The notes under the pieces: model-generated | What the model saw: the letters and a program-made list of their open reading frames with translations, nothing else | Told to the model about the DNA's origin: nothing | Databases searched by the model: none | Assembly: GCA_036852015.1 (NCBI GenBank) | Contig: JAANDG010000009.1 | Coordinates: 1 to 64,000, forward strand | Length of the DNA stretch: 64,000 nt | Source: Pelodera strongyloides | Taxonomy: Eukaryota > Nematoda > Chromadorea > Rhabditida > Rhabditidae | Direction of reading: 5' to 3' | Made by a program: the position numbers and the translations under genes | Part shown: positions 29,901 through 36,650 of the stretch, in pieces | Numbering within the stretch: the first letter of the stretch is position 1 | Layout of the letters: each line of letters begins with the position of its first letter

Positions 29901-32743
29901 CCGGGTGAACACTGTGCCGATTCCAAAATGTGCTGCGAAAACTGCGCAAAAACCTTTTGGAATGTCCCTAGAAAGTTAGATAGAATATTTAGAAGTAATT
30001 AGATACAGGAAATATTTTTTGGGAAGCAAATATAACTACAGGATTTTGCGCGAACTGAAAATAATATTATCGATTGGGAGTGTAGCCCAAGTGTCAGATT
30101 ACGGTAGAAATCTGTTCTGTGCTCTCGAGTGTTGGGTGTTGACTGAGTGCTCAGATTTGCGTCACTTTACACTACAGAATGCGCAGTACGTGGGCATCGG
30201 TGCTACTTCACATCTATTCGACGGTGGCGGCCACGTAAGACAGATAATTAGCATTCCTAATTGCACCACACACACACTATCAAGCACAGTGATTCGTACT
30301 GTAGGTCGTCGACACACTGCACTACCTAACTCCCTCCCCCCCCCCCCCCGCAACAAGTAGTCCTGTCAGTCAACAATTAATTGCGCCTGCGCTGCACTAA
30401 CCTCGCATACTGCATACTTTTGGCCCACCTTTATGTGCGCAACAAGAACCGTGCAGTTTTGAACTAAAAGCTCTTCCAGTTAGTGCGAAAACTTGAAGCA
30501 GAAATTTTCATATACTACCTGTGTGCTTCAATGTTGTGTTGTTCCTATTTGGTGTCGTTTTTCTTTACTTGTTTGATTGTTAAAGCGAAATACCCCTGCC
30601 GGTTTTTGACACGGGGATACCTGATTCATGTATTTATGCAAATGAACGTAAATAATAAATTAGAATAAAAACTCGCGCTAAATTCGAGCAACTTTGCATA
30701 AATACGTTTCAGCTGTCCACGACGCGTTTCAAAAGCCGACCGGTATTTGGCTTTAACGTTATGTTTTTGTTGGTCCTTTTCTGTTGTTTTTGTGTTCTTG
30801 TTTTCTTTCTGTCTGTCCTCTGTATCAAAATAGTAAAGTGTTATTGTTAGTTTGGGAATTATCCATCTACACAACTTGGGTTTGCAGTTACCACACTAAC
30901 GCTCACCTTTTAAGTTTATCTTAAATTTACAACACGGCAGTCGTCTTCTTGCACTGACCTTAATTTACAATGCAGTAACCAAGTATTGGTAATTAACCTT
31001 TAACAATTGGTTTGGCACAGATTTTAAGTTGGATTCAGTTGCGTTATTTGCTGTTAATGAAGCGCACACTATGTTTGGAGGTTTCCAGGGCTTTTTTGGA
31101 AGAATAATTAAAATTAGTCATCTCCGGAACTAATTAATAAATGTGTAAATATATATTAGATCTAGTGACAATGTCTTGCGTAGTTTCTTTATTAGTTCCG
31201 AGCAACTGACTATGAAGCTCCCCTAGAATGTACAACTTGATAAGGTAGTGGTTTGGTACCCAGAGGTCAACGGAAGGTGTAGAGAAGTAGGTACTTTTTC
31301 GATCGGTGTCGAGCATACTGTACATGCAACTTCGGACCCCTCGTCCTATGGTAGACCATGGTAGATCCCCTAGTATGGTAGATGTAGACATCGGTTCCGT
31401 AAATACGTAGACGTAATATTGTACGTGGTATCGGATATTGCAATCGTAACATCTAGTAAACTCCCAAATTCTCTGTATATAAGTACAAGTCCATTAGAAT
31501 CCTAGCCAGCCGTATAGCTTCTAGCTCATTCACGTTAGTCCCCAACCTCCAAACATAGTGTGTCGTATGTCCCATCGATATTCTGCTATAACTACCGTAA
31601 TCCTTCTTTCAGCAATCAGTTGTCCATATGTCTGCGCTCTTCCATGCCTTCCATCTCTGCCAGCTGTGGACAGTGTACTGCGAGCGTGCCGCGGTATTCA
31701 CGCAGCAAAACTCGTTCTCGCACCTTTTGGACTTTTGGGCCCGCGTCACGCCCGCGATTCTACAATTACTGTCGCATAGTAAAGTGGTGGGTTTTTTGGA
31801 AGATTTTACGCATCTTTATAGTAGTACCATAGTGTAATTTTCTCCAATTTCCGTACATGTGGGCGACAAATGGTCACATCAATTTTCCTGTTGTACATAG
31901 GAATTTAGTTGTCCAGTTCGGAACCACGTGCCATATCTCTTTAAATGCATGTGAATAATCATATAGAATATAGAGGATGGAACACATAATTTAGTTGTCC
32001 AGTTCAGAACCACGTGCCATACCACTTTGAAAACAAGTGAATGTTCTAATAGACGAAAATTCATTGGTTCATCGGTTTTTCCTAAATCACGCCCCATATC
32101 CCTTTAAAATACGTTACTATACCGTAATCGTTCAGCTGGCCGATATGGTGAACCTGCACTTCTTGAATACGATCCAGGCTCTGCAGCAAGTGAACTCGGC
32201 CCTTTTATGCCAGCTCTATGCATTATGGGCACCGATTCTAACGGCTTATCACTCCCAAATACCCAATCAGTTGAGGATAAAGGTATGAAATTACGTTTTT
32301 AACCAATAAATAAATTTAAATTTCTAAATCTTGTCTAAACGATAATCACGTCGATGGCTACTTTGCCGATGATGCTATGCTGTGTGAAAAAGTTCCGATT
32401 TTATTGTTATAAATATTTAGTATGATACATTGTTTGTTTATTTTTACTGTGAGTTCTTCTACCTTTTACTTTTTGTTTCTTATCGATTGGAGTGTTTTCT
32501 AGTTAACACGATTTCTTGTTTTTACTTAAGTACAGTAATTAAGTAGCATCAACATTAAACATCAATACTGTCAAATATTAGTATAAAATATCAATGATTA
32601 TCGATTTTTTTCAGTTGGATTCATGCGAGAATCAACCCTCAATCAAGCCTCCAAATCTAAATGATTGGTTGAAGACTGTTCGGTACAAAATCTCACAGGT
32701 AGAGCTGCAGACCTCTGCAGCCTCACCTTATTATAATGTGTAA
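14..32743 (+). CDS. UNC79: UNC79 homologue, NALCN channel complex subunit (C-terminal ~1,600 residues, 5' end outside window)
   Basis: UNC79 is a very large HEAT/ARM-like scaffold that, with UNC80, binds the NALCN sodium-leak channel at the plasma membrane and is needed for its function in neurons. Here about 45 exons join with matching splice phases into one reading frame. Recognisable blocks in family order are: a Cys-rich stretch with CPHC-like spacing, EYRGFLIWTQERMF, LLLLHSITFPSGEEMFW, the EAQFD...IDRP block, LRHFNTLLGY-like LFRHFNTLLGY, FHAFHLCQLWTVYCE, and a C-terminal VELQTSAAS tail just before the TAA. The vertebrate protein is about 2,600 residues, so roughly 1,000 N-terminal residues lie upstream. 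Introns carry MITEs and one LTR retrotransposon. Identification rests on remembered family similarity rather than a search; the order and density of matches make it strong. Exon coordinates are in the block entries. Confidence 0.93.
196..298 (+). repeat. 23-bp tandem repeat
   Basis: About 4.5 copies of ACCTGTGCTTAGACTGAT.. in alternating versions, so the higher-order unit is 46 bp. In the first UNC79 intron of the window. Confidence 0.85.
1270..1368 (+). repeat. Dispersed repeat (CCTTTATTCAAGG family)
   Basis: CTCCTTTATTCAAGGGTATTC, then TTCAAAGCTCATGAC and CCGCAG. Related copies at about 17870-17965 (+) and 58920-59010 (-). Confidence 0.55.
2704..3324. mobile_element. Foldback MITE with minisatellite arms and 8-bp target duplication
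   Basis: 621 bp. It starts GGCTTATTGGATAATACACC and ends with the exact inverse. Both arms (2704-about 2870 and about 3203-3324) are runs of a TGGACACCC-type 10-11 bp unit in opposite orientation. The element is flanked by direct copies of GAAGTGAG (2696-2703 and 3325-3332). An 8-bp duplication is typical of hAT-like and a few other cut-and-paste families. The interior has no transposase, so it is non-autonomous. Confidence 0.88.
4095..4610. mobile_element. Foldback MITE with ~170-bp inverted arms, TA-flanked
   Basis: The left arm 4095-about 4267 and right arm about 4434-4610 are near-perfect inverse copies (TTTTATCGTGGAAAAGAGTC at the left edge), separated by about 165 bases without an ORF. 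TA flanks both ends, as with Tc1/mariner-type elements. The arms are so alike that a transcript would form a long hairpin. Confidence 0.85.
4695..7506 (+). CDS. UNC79: UNC79 exon block 2 (Cys-rich region)
   Basis: Exons 4695-4781, 5144-5240, 5406-5548, 5853-5955, 6265-6389 and 7384-7506, with a possible 27-nt exon at 6626-6652. Split codons at 5240/5406 (Gly) and 5955/6265 (Met) close correctly. The 5406 exon encodes PHCCSNPEKDEFADCNACQQ then a helical segment FVHQMLMLLTETVSPN; the paired cysteines and histidine suggest metal binding, which is an inference. The 6265 exon ends with EDEFVGILPTEE and the 7384 exon contains MAQAVTLTETDCGRETCQVV, both reminiscent of UNC79. The 27-nt exon is optional because skipping it keeps the frame. 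Confidence 0.82.
7238..7359. repeat. MITE subfamily C copy
   Basis: AAAGCGATATGACACGTGG to CCACGTGTCATATATCTTTAA; the CACGTG core marks this subfamily. Confidence 0.8.
7783..11000 (+). CDS. UNC79: UNC79 exon block 3 (most conserved HEAT-like core)
   Basis: Exons 7783-7902, 8135-8241, 8381-8456, 8774-8897, 9319-9377, 9500-9622, 10049-10138, 10358-10466 and 10842-11000. The joined frame reads through KYLCLHCEALTNARREYR, GFLIWTQERMFVPQLWSMLR, FPSGEEMFWKTIHADFTNED, a short connecting exon (IGRAYVMAHMMKSSAVKANK), VVQTSLAALFYLLLVSIHDP, CFEAQFDSCIIDRPLIIHAV and LTYDFFIQRFETLVLEGQLN. This is the segment that fixes the identity as UNC79. The 59-nt exon at 9319 was found only because phase and residue spacing demanded it. 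MITEs lie between several of these exons. The start at 10358 may be off by one base. Confidence 0.93.
8569..8744. repeat. MITE subfamily A copy
   Basis: TTAAAGCGAAATACCGGCCGG at the left, inverse at the right, with inner GTTTTTGAAAC/GTTTCAAAAAC and a conserved core (ATTAGAATAAAAAAAATCGA). In an UNC79 intron about 30 bases before the 8774 exon. Confidence 0.85.
10577..10768. repeat. MITE subfamily A copy
   Basis: The left end matches the 8569 copy. The right end has a small TTTGTATTTCG insertion and a CTCTAAAA end instead of CTTTAA. Confidence 0.75.
11114..11270. repeat. MITE subfamily C copy
   Basis: AAAGCGGTATGGCACGTGA to CACATGCCATACCACTTTAA. In UNC79 intron after the 10842-11000 exon. 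Confidence 0.75.
11966..12040 (+). repeat. GT microsatellite
   Basis: GT-rich run with GGGTGT interruptions. Confidence 0.9.
12100..12345 (+). CDS. UNC79: Candidate GC-rich UNC79 exon
   Basis: This is a stretch of noticeably higher GC than the flanking intron, preceded by CCTGTACAG and followed by GTACGC. If spliced from 11000 to 12100 and from 12345 to 13122 it keeps the frame (phase 1 in, phase 1 out) and would add about 82 residues rich in Arg, Ser and Ala. A second frame is also open across it and looks more like a linker (Ser-rich start, then VVVSNEDPKSGDN), but that frame does not fit the flanking phases. Skipping the segment also preserves frame, so it may be a cassette exon, an alternative-frame exon, or not coding. 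A GT microsatellite at 11966-12040 lies just upstream. Confidence 0.35.
12574..12695. repeat. ACCAAATGG-family repeat
   Basis: CCCATTTGGCGACGGTTC, then CGTGGACCAACACCGAACCATTTGGTGACC. One of at least five copies of a family built from inverted ACCAAATGG / CCATTTGGT motifs. Confidence 0.65.
12991..13055. repeat. Interstitial GCCTAA (TTAGGC-type) repeats
   Basis: A short run of CCTAAG/CCTAGG hexamers then diverged units. Similar short runs near 541-572, 16864-16890, 56965-57022 and 61801-61835. Confidence 0.65.
13122..14653 (+). CDS. UNC79: UNC79 exon block 4 (variable linker with an 18-nt microexon, then a conserved helix)
   Basis: Exons 13122-13172, 13236-13253, 13651-13695 and 14505-14653. 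The first three are small, all in phase 1, and encode a Pro/Ser/Thr linker (AESAPGVATLTSPTYSA, then TRQEP, then VFDDSPPTSSFDNT). Such symmetric small exons could be skipped without frame loss, which fits alternatively spliced linkers. The 14505 exon returns to conserved sequence, GFGRLREFTDEESNMCLLLN and VDMENPERHTVYLCISLFVA, ending phase 0 at a GTGAGC donor. A MITE begins only about 30 bases after this donor. Confidence 0.78.
13273..13452. repeat. MITE subfamily A copy
   Basis: TTAAAGCGAAATACCGGC to GCCGGTATTTCGCTTTAA; the core is in the opposite orientation to the 8569 copy. Confidence 0.85.
14683..14793. repeat. MITE subfamily C copy
   Basis: AAAGCAGTATGGCACGTGG to ACATGTGCCGTACTGCTTTAA, about 110 bases, right after an UNC79 donor. 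Confidence 0.78.
15088..15270. repeat. MITE subfamily C copy, degraded
   Basis: GTGACACGTGGTTGTGAG on the left and CAAAAGCACGTGCCGTACACC on the right; terminal bases are lost. Confidence 0.5.
15555..15960 (+). repeat. Satellite-like tandem array with 70-bp higher-order unit
   Basis: Built from CGATAATTGCATC motifs. Between about 15661 and 15890 a 70-bp unit repeats three times nearly exactly (GAAAAAAGTCGATAATTGCA at 15731, 15801 and 15871), flanked by shorter, diverged copies. In an UNC79 intron. Confidence 0.85.
16176..16372. repeat. ACCAAATGG-family repeat
   Basis: The most complete copy: many alternating GGTCACCAAATGG and CCATTTGGTGAC blocks, ending ACCATTTGGTGATGGGCC..GGTTTTTCTGTGG. Confidence 0.75.
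17060..19957 (+). CDS. UNC79: UNC79 exon block 5
   Basis: Exons 17060-17181, 17442-17517, 17751-17860, 18645-18762, 18997-19161 and 19841-19957. The joined frame contains LLFRHFNTLLGYSNTEKCFT, AVCNAFLSGLPEILDSNLII, LLPTVVQLLAHLPSP, HLWLNTLTLILYKYRFDTVP and KLINIVLRTLEAQ, all of UNC79 type. The last two exons change to an acidic, Ser-rich linker (GDISSEEESGPEQESADTVV) and a basic tail (STSRRKK), likely a flexible loop between helical-repeat sections. Split Arg codons at 17181/17442 and 17860/18645 close correctly. Confidence 0.9.
17870..17965 (+). repeat. Dispersed repeat (CCTTTATTCAAGG family) with poly-G tract
   Basis: CCTTTATTCAAGG followed by a 10-base G run, then TTCAAAGTTTGCTTATGAC and CCCGCAG, parallel to the 1270 copy. 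Confidence 0.55.
18051..18474. mobile_element. TTAA-bounded foldback MITE (CGCAGTCAC family)
   Basis: TTAAAGGGTCGCAGTCACTT at the left and AAGTGACTGCGATCCTTTAA at the right. A second, inner inverted pair brackets the centre: CCCAGGGAAAGAAATCCC and GGGATTTCTTTCCCTG. Lies in the UNC79 intron between the 17751 and 18645 exons. Confidence 0.8.
19222..19405. repeat. MITE subfamily B copy
   Basis: TTAAAGCGGTATGAGG... to ...ACGTTTCAAAAACCGATC..CGCTTTAA. In the UNC79 intron just after the 18997-19161 exon. Confidence 0.7.
20539..20606 (-). repeat. tRNA-derived SINE remnant
   Basis: On the minus strand: A-box-like GTTAGTGCAGTGGCTAAGAGC and B-box GGTTCGACACC at tRNA spacing. It ends about 15 bases before an UNC79 exon. 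Confidence 0.6.
20621..23220 (+). CDS. UNC79: UNC79 exon block 6
   Basis: Exons 20621-20740, 21912-22012, 22253-22355, 22673-22810 and 23074-23220. Starts with a basic linker ending in the motif NRCLFCNTPKESFDE, then SVIALSTFLHREPAMAAPLL, LYPWHCTDMFVPANCRSVAK, a Leu-rich segment ALQLFDSPLPRNDSFWHI, and MAEWWPANLTTILRNLSVYI. Phases: the 22012/22253 junction rebuilds a Lys codon; the others are phase 0. The intron between the first two exons is filled by a long palindrome and a MITE. The block ends before the intron that holds the LTR element. Confidence 0.9.
20862..21679. mobile_element. Long foldback element, ~390-bp arms
   Basis: A left arm (about 20862-21250) and right arm (about 21285-21679) are inverse copies with small differences. 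Shared blocks include GAAGGTGTGAAGG, GGAGTGACTGG-type, and CCCGGATTGCAGCCGAGA. The right end GTGACTGCGTTCCTTTAA matches the end of the 18051-18474 element, and the same terminal motif also occurs in the centre (about 21264). The left terminal motif is lost. No transposase ORF. Confidence 0.8.
21676..21856. repeat. MITE subfamily B copy
   Basis: TTAAAGCGATATAACATCCGG to CCGGCTGCTATATCGCTTTAA. Its left TTAA is shared with the end of the 20862-21679 foldback, so one inserted at the edge of the other. Confidence 0.82.
23444..23652 (-). repeat. 3' LTR of the retrotransposon
   Basis: 209 bp, pairing with 25991-26199 with two mismatches (near 23453 and 23459). The LTR has inverted TG...CA ends. On the minus strand it is preceded by the purine tract GAGGGAGA, which makes it the 3' LTR. 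Confidence 0.92.
23770..24852 (-). CDS. pol: Retrotransposon protease fused to integrase C-terminal region (RT/RNase H/IN core deleted)
   Basis: The frame lies -1 relative to gag and overlaps it, as in elements that use ribosomal frameshifting; I did not find a clear slippery heptamer. Near the N-terminus is the aspartic protease active site LDTGANVTIVD, with flap-like and LMGMEWIEQL segments. The sequence then passes directly into HGVKQRDFVVDDLVFVRDYR and WSPGRVVRTRG, the SH3-like C-terminal domain of Gypsy integrases, followed by an acidic tail. The whole of reverse transcriptase, RNase H and the integrase catalytic domain is missing with frame kept. About 360 codons are open. Confidence 0.82.
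   Translation of the reverse strand: MFSLWRNRTLREQLSCSKECEGCREVEEWPEGCHCVYWCIGKDELDVVMQLDTGANVTIVDRKTWRRLCSPSLGMTSVELRAANGSTIEIDGVFNTVFKVNGFPGKGRCYVTKDIRLMGMEWIEQLPSFQEAFASTCCDVKSAGSGKESTRRPNVRKAHDLQGSRTRMEQDCNRQHGVKQRDFVVDDLVFVRDYRKPTKPTWSPGRVVRTRGRSLCEVEISKKVVWTCYTRDLRPRGSEEEQEDALTILLEDFDLAWPAKKNLSGVVVEESTVDVLPSLELSEETTVDEEQQLEEPREVKKKLHGDECAEPTEEDAVEKTADQEDTSERPRAVQFSEEEEESVGTEVDDSGGRSSTREGR
24708..25733 (-). CDS. gag: Retrotransposon Gag with zinc knuckle
   Basis: Starts at the ATG giving MTNQEDTATMMAKMMELF; the frame is open further upstream but this ATG opens the Gag-like sequence. A coiled-coil-like Glu/Arg/Lys stretch (KKMEERAQKMEERAERRE) is followed by a helical capsid-like region with FDKWITRFEDVVKSEGSS and YEETKTVLEELFGEK. 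A CCHC zinc knuckle follows, CFLCGETGHYANSC (C-x2-C-x4-H-x4-C), which packages RNA. About 341 residues, ending TGA at 24708. Overlaps the protease frame by about 140 bases. Confidence 0.85.
   Translation of the reverse strand: MTNQEDTATMMAKMMELFLETTKKMEERAQKMEERAERREQFLLERLAGSGGVSSVPAQDTAKVAAALASRIVVFEYDEESGCTFDKWITRFEDVVKSEGSSLEEADRTSLLVSELDSRSYAMYVDHILPKKPAEASYEETKTVLEELFGEKCSLFRRRFNAFRVVKKETEDFKTYAARVNQLHERGRVKEMSEDDCKYMLFVAGMQEGKWKDLRKRLIRRLEIGDGAKLRDLVTECELSMSLVKDAVVHVQEDNAFVTRVDKKKWTPRRFSPVRCSPSKDHDRNKDYSRKKGACFLCGETGHYANSCPAVRNVKAVARLKNGRKDVTACIGVLGRTNWMS
25991..26199 (-). repeat. 5' LTR of the retrotransposon
   Basis: 209 bp copy next to the gag start. On the minus strand it is followed by AATTGGCGTTCAGGATTC, a TGG-starting primer-binding-site-like sequence (about 25971-25990) that should pair with the 3' end of a host tRNA; which tRNA was not determined. 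Confidence 0.92.
26374..29043 (+). CDS. UNC79: UNC79 exon block 7
   Basis: Exons 26374-26475, 26761-26880, 27647-27763, 27978-28109, 28340-28416, 28597-28670 and 28874-29043. The frame runs SAIIIISHMMKVQNFSSFK, VSLVESFSKWLAESLR, DKQAVSRAVVSEMIHALKFK, FEILDFISDLHVLAKLK, SNARDCRTVIRFIPWLMSPP and VRVLSWLLLGALHASAG, in the order expected for UNC79. The codon split at 28670/28874 fixes the acceptor at TATTCAG rather than the nearer TTTAAG. The 27647 exon is preceded by two extra truncated copies of its own 5' end (see repeat entry), so the true start is the third acceptor. Confidence 0.92.
26988..27182. repeat. ACCAAATGG-family repeat
   Basis: Opposite orientation to the 16176 copy: CCACAGCAAAACTGTCGTTGG first, CCAAATGGGTGG and CGAACCGTTACG last. 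In an UNC79 intron. Confidence 0.7.
27446..27690 (+). repeat. Three tandem 85-bp copies of an intron end plus exon start (UNC79)
   Basis: Units at 27446-27530, 27531-27615 and 27616-about 27690 each hold GTTGAGGT..AAA.TGTTTCTTT, a polypyrimidine tract, an acceptor and the first about 35 bases of the exon (GAGCGCGACAAGCAGGC). Only the third copy continues into the full exon (27647-27763). Copy 1 keeps a good TTTCTAG acceptor. Copy 2 has changed to CTAAG, moving or weakening its acceptor, and carries Lys-to-Glu and other changes in the exon part. The first two copies have no intact exon end. Confidence 0.93.
30580..30756. repeat. MITE subfamily A copy
   Basis: TTAAAGCGAAATACCCCTGC to GACCGGTATTTGGCTTTAA around the same AT-rich core. 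Confidence 0.8.
31065..31563. mobile_element. ~500-bp element with perfect 19-bp terminal inverted repeats
   Basis: CACACTATGTTTGGAGGTT at the left and its exact inverse at the right. It ends about 50 bases before the acceptor of the 31613 UNC79 exon. The inner TGTTTGG...CCAAACA with an internal TATATAAG (about 31478) would also suit a solo LTR, but no direct target duplication is seen; a TIR transposon is the simpler reading. Confidence 0.65.
31613..32743 (+). CDS. UNC79: UNC79 last three exons and stop codon
   Basis: Exons 31613-31786, 32136-32282 and 32615-32743, all phase 0. The first holds HMSALFHAFHLCQLWTVYCE and FWARVTPAILQLLSHSKV, one of the most conserved segments of the family. The last reads NDWLKTVRYKISQ and continues without a splice into VELQTSAASPYYNV and a TAA at 32741-32743. 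A GT directly after the SQ codons could look like a donor, but the read-through tail matches the known C-terminal character of UNC79, so this is the natural end. An AATAAA follows about 120 bases downstream. Confidence 0.95.
31896..32106. repeat. Fragments of MITE subfamily C
   Basis: Three right-end fragments in a row, each near CCACGTGCCATA..CTTTAA (to about 31946, 32031 and 32106). The first two share AATTTAGTTGTCCAGTTC. They sit in the short UNC79 intron before the 32136 exon. Confidence 0.6.
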
Positions 32744-32861
32744 ATAGTAGAAGTAGTGAAAATAATTTATTGTCAGCATTTAGTTCCCTTTAATGTAATA
32801 ATTAGAAGATTTGAAGTATAATTAGAAAAAGTGTCTGTGCACCCGAAAACACTCGATTTCC

Positions 32862-32867
32862 AATAAA
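32862..32867 (+). promoter_or_regulatory. Candidate poly(A) signal of UNC79
   Basis: AATAAA about 120 bases after the UNC79 stop codon, the first canonical hexamer in the 3' flank. Position fits a short 3' UTR. Confidence 0.6.
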
Positions 32868-33184
32868 TTTATGTACTATAGTGATTTACAGTTTCTCGGT
32901 GGCTGTACATATTTTGACAACAGTTATAAGTTTCTAAATGTTGATATTATTGATTATTCGCCATGAACAAAAGTGTTCAATACTTCTGCATTTGTCTTTT
33001 TACCGGTGCTTTACAAATCATTGATTTAGCTTTAGATTTTATTAATAAATTATTTTATTTTATGTATGTTTGTGGGGGTGGTGTGTTATCGTTGTGTTCT
33101 CCTATCCTATAAATAAGCATGCGGGGGAAAGAATATTGAATTTAAATACAACATTAAAACGTGGATCTAGCTGATGGTGTATTA

Positions 33185-33257
33185 CGATTACGGTAGCCTA
33201 GTGGTTAGCAGAGTGTACCTGCAATACAAAGACAAAATGGTTTGAGTTCCGCTAAGT
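33185..33257 (+). repeat. tRNA-derived SINE remnant
   Basis: TAGCCTAGTGGTTAGCAGAG (A box) and GGTTTGAGTTCC (B box) on the + strand, just downstream of UNC79. Confidence 0.6.
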
Positions 33258-33489
33258 TTTGCATACATATGAATCTCCCCTTGTTACTTACAACTCGTTG
33301 AAATGTATCCCGAGAATTTTTTTAATGAAAGCACGCAAGAGTTCACAATTCCTTTTACAAGGACGAGGTATGAATTCCATCTCGGATCACTTTTACAAAA
33401 GAGAATTCTTGGTATGCAAATCACGGGAAAGACATCAGCACTTCTTTTCTAATGTAATTCAAGTTCACGCCGCTATGAAGGGAGTTGGC

Positions 33490-33501
33490 AGAGAGAGAAA
33501 G

Positions 33502-33532
<31 letters not shown>

Positions 33533-33612
33533 CAGATATAGAGAGAGATAGAAAGAGAGATAGAGAAAGAGATAGCGATAGAAGAGAGAGGGGGCGAGAG
33601 AGAGGAGAGAGA
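33490..33612 (+). repeat. GA-rich microsatellite
   Basis: GAGA and GATAGAGA units with interruptions, in the interval after UNC79. Confidence 0.9.
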
Positions 33613-34618
33613 ACGTTTTGAGTGAAACTGGGTACTAGCGTATTTACGGGGTTACCTTGAAAATTGCGCAGACCTTGTAGGACAAGAACCTACTTAGAAG
33701 TAAAGTAAAGATGCGCTGTAGGAAAACAATTAAAATAGACAGGAAATGTGGGGGAGAGATAGTGAGAGAGAATTAGAAGTAGAGAGAGAGAGGTGATGCT
33801 ATTACTTGCAAACATTCAAGTAGGGGTATTATGGTTAGGGAAATTTCAAGAGGGAGAAACTATGCACTATGTCATCGTCAAGATACGTAAAATAGAGAAA
33901 ACTATATGTTGACCTTCAGTTCGCGACATCAATTATATTATAAGATATAATTCTTTCTGCTCTTTGCTAGTTTAAATTCCGTATCCATACCGATCAATCG
34001 GCAATGGTTCGACCATGGTTTAGCTTTATGTTTTGCTGGGTTGCTAAGGCTAAAGGCTGTCCGCCGCTCGATATCCTCGCACAAACATTGCGCGCTGCTG
34101 TAACCCGGCTAACTGACGAACGCGACTCCGACCGTTGAACTTGTAGGCTAATTGGACACGGGTGAAAGCAGGTTTCACGGTTCTCAGAGTGAATCCTATT
34201 CAGGAAAGTTCTTGTTTCACGCTTCGGTGGATTGAGACTTACTATTAGAGATGCCGTTTCAGTGAGACTGACCTGACTTTGCATCGTATTTTGAATAAGT
34301 GCGTTCCCATGTATTGTATGCAAATGAGTACATATTATTAAAAAAATACGACCCCAATTCGACCTCATTTCCATTTAGCATATGATTAAAGTTTACATAC
34401 TTTTATACTTTATTTTGTGTATCTTCCACAATTAACGTTGTACAACTGTGCTTACTGATATACTGATGAGTGCCGTCTTTCCGTCTGATTCGTTTCTGCT
34501 GCCACGTATCAAATGATGAAACTAAAGTCGCGGCAAAAAAAAATCGCCGCCAAATCCGCTGCAAATTGCCCCACACAAAAACCCTCTTTCGCGCAACGGC
34601 TTATCTGCCCAGGTATTT

Positions 34619-34619
<1 letters not shown>

Positions 34620-34662
<43 letters not shown>

Positions 34663-34673
34663 GCTCTCTCTCT
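34620..34673 (+). repeat. TC microsatellite
   Basis: CTCTCT run of about 50 bases; further TC/GA runs at 36910-36970, 43940-43982, 47490-47528, 48062-48110, 48957-48986, 53318-53341 and 53696-53727. Confidence 0.9.
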
Positions 34674-36435
34674 TACGGTAGATTGAGGCCAATTGCAGGG
34701 TAATTAGAGAGACTTTAGTGTAGTTTTTTTAAGTTTCTTTGCGTAATCTTGGCTCTTGGTTAGGAGTCTCTCAGGTGTAGAGAGTATTGAATTTTCTCTA
34801 GATTTTGTCTAGAGTCGTAAGTTCCAAAATCTGTTTTTTTTATAAGATAACATTTTGTTTACCATGAATGTAAACGGTGAGCGAGCGGGACAGAGTTTAA
34901 ACGTTACATATAAAGGTATAAAGGTTATTCCGCTTGTTTACGACTAATTGTAAGTTCCTTTGATTCGTAAAGCTAAGGTTTTTATTCTTACAACTAGCCT
35001 AATTATCCTTATTCTTCAGTACTCTAGGTATTGTCCAAACCTCTGGGTCAGCCCTCTGCGCTCTCTGACCGTGAGACCCATATAAGGGTTCTTCAGAACC
35101 ACGTCCGCCACACAATATTTACCCACAACATTCAATCAACAATAAATAATCCCATACTCTGCTCGTCTAACTCTCGACATCCTGCTCTTTTCCACTTTAT
35201 AGATTTTGGGATCGATTTGTTTAATCGTTATTAGCCCCTTTACTGTGCACAAAAAGCCGCGGCGCACAGACCATTTTATATGTTATGAGCGCTCGAGAAA
35301 CGAAGTCCACCTACGAGGACTGTCAAAGACAAAGATTTTGCTGTAATATTTCTTTTCATTAACTTTTTCCAGAAAGTTCTCTGTTTTCTTTTATTTGTAT
35401 GTTTTTTATGAGAAAGATTTGTAGAAAACAATCGTATTTATGAAAGGAATTTACTCCTACTTTATTTTTAACCGTATGCAATGTGATACGTTCTAGGTTC
35501 TAGTATAGCTAAATAAAATTTCTGTAGTTTCAAAACCTAACGCTCAATAATGCAGCTAACTAGCTGTCTTTTAAAATAAACCCCATACGCTCTGTTCTTC
35601 TACCGCACGTTTCCCGAGAAACAAAAATAAATCCCGCGTTTCCTGGCAGGCTAGCACCCAATCCCACGCAATAAGAAAAGTTGCATGTTTCCTGACAGAT
35701 TAGCCAATCATGTCCCGCAATTAAACATTAGGCAAGGCCTTGTGTTAGCGGCAAGGCCCCTTTTTAGCGCTCGCAATAAGGACGGAATCCCGCGTTTCAT
35801 GAACATGGGATTTCGAAACATGAACATGGGATTATGATTTCCGCTAAGCTGCAAATGAAGAATATAGCGTAATAGTACTTTCTGATATAAATTAGCCTAC
35901 TATTAAATCAATGAAACTTATAAACCTAATAATAATACCAAGAACCTGATTACTGTCTCCTCAGTCTCTTGCATACGACTTTATTCATTATATAGAAAAC
36001 ACAAATATCTATGTCAATCGCCAGGTCTGCCACGACCCTACTCTCATAAGATAGTCTCGTACAGTCTCGCATATGCCTTACTATTTGCCCTTGCCTACCG
36101 ATAGGCCCTTGGTGTGCGCAGGCCTCTCAATAGGCTCATTGTCATTTAGGCCTTTCAGCTTCTAGTCTCGGGCCTGACCCGGGCCTATAGGAGAGGACTG
36201 GTCCTAACGATGACGACCTGGTTTACGGGTTCCTTTGTTAGATTCTATATCATTGTTGTATTTATAAAACAAATAACAGACATGCCCAAATATGACGTAC
36301 TGTTTATTCAAAGGGAACATTAGCCATCTAATAAGCTAAAAATTCTTTTATAGTGTTGTGCTTAGTTTAATTTTGTTTTGTTTTGTGAATAAGTTACCAA
36401 TTTTTGAAGTAACTTTTTACATGTGACTAATATAG

Positions 36436-36650
36436 GGAATGGGTGAAGCCATTTGGTGACGGTTCACTGGTTTTTTTCGTGGGCCAGCCCATTTGATGCC
36501 CTCTCCGTGACCATATCGTGACCACATCGAAAACCATCATCTACTGGTCACCAAATGGTCGCGAACCAATCATGAACCAGTCACCAGTTTTTTTCGGCAA
36601 AAGCCATTTGGTGACGGCCTAACGATGGTTTTTCTGTGGTTTCGGTAATT
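36436..36650. repeat. ACCAAATGG-family repeat
   Basis: GAATGGGTGAAGCCATTTGG start and CGATGGTTTTTCTGTGGTTTC end, same orientation as the 16176 copy. Confidence 0.72.

Larger units (their letters stand above)
29044..31612 (+). other. UNC79 intron
   Basis: A 2.6-kb phase-0 intron with a C-run (about 30331), one subfamily A MITE and the 31065-31563 element. Conserved protein sequence is continuous across it, so no exon is missing. Confidence 0.8.

Noticed and set aside
33490..33612. Purine tract as a CRISPR or regulatory array
   Set aside because: Simple GA microsatellite without spacer-repeat structure; the genome is eukaryotic.
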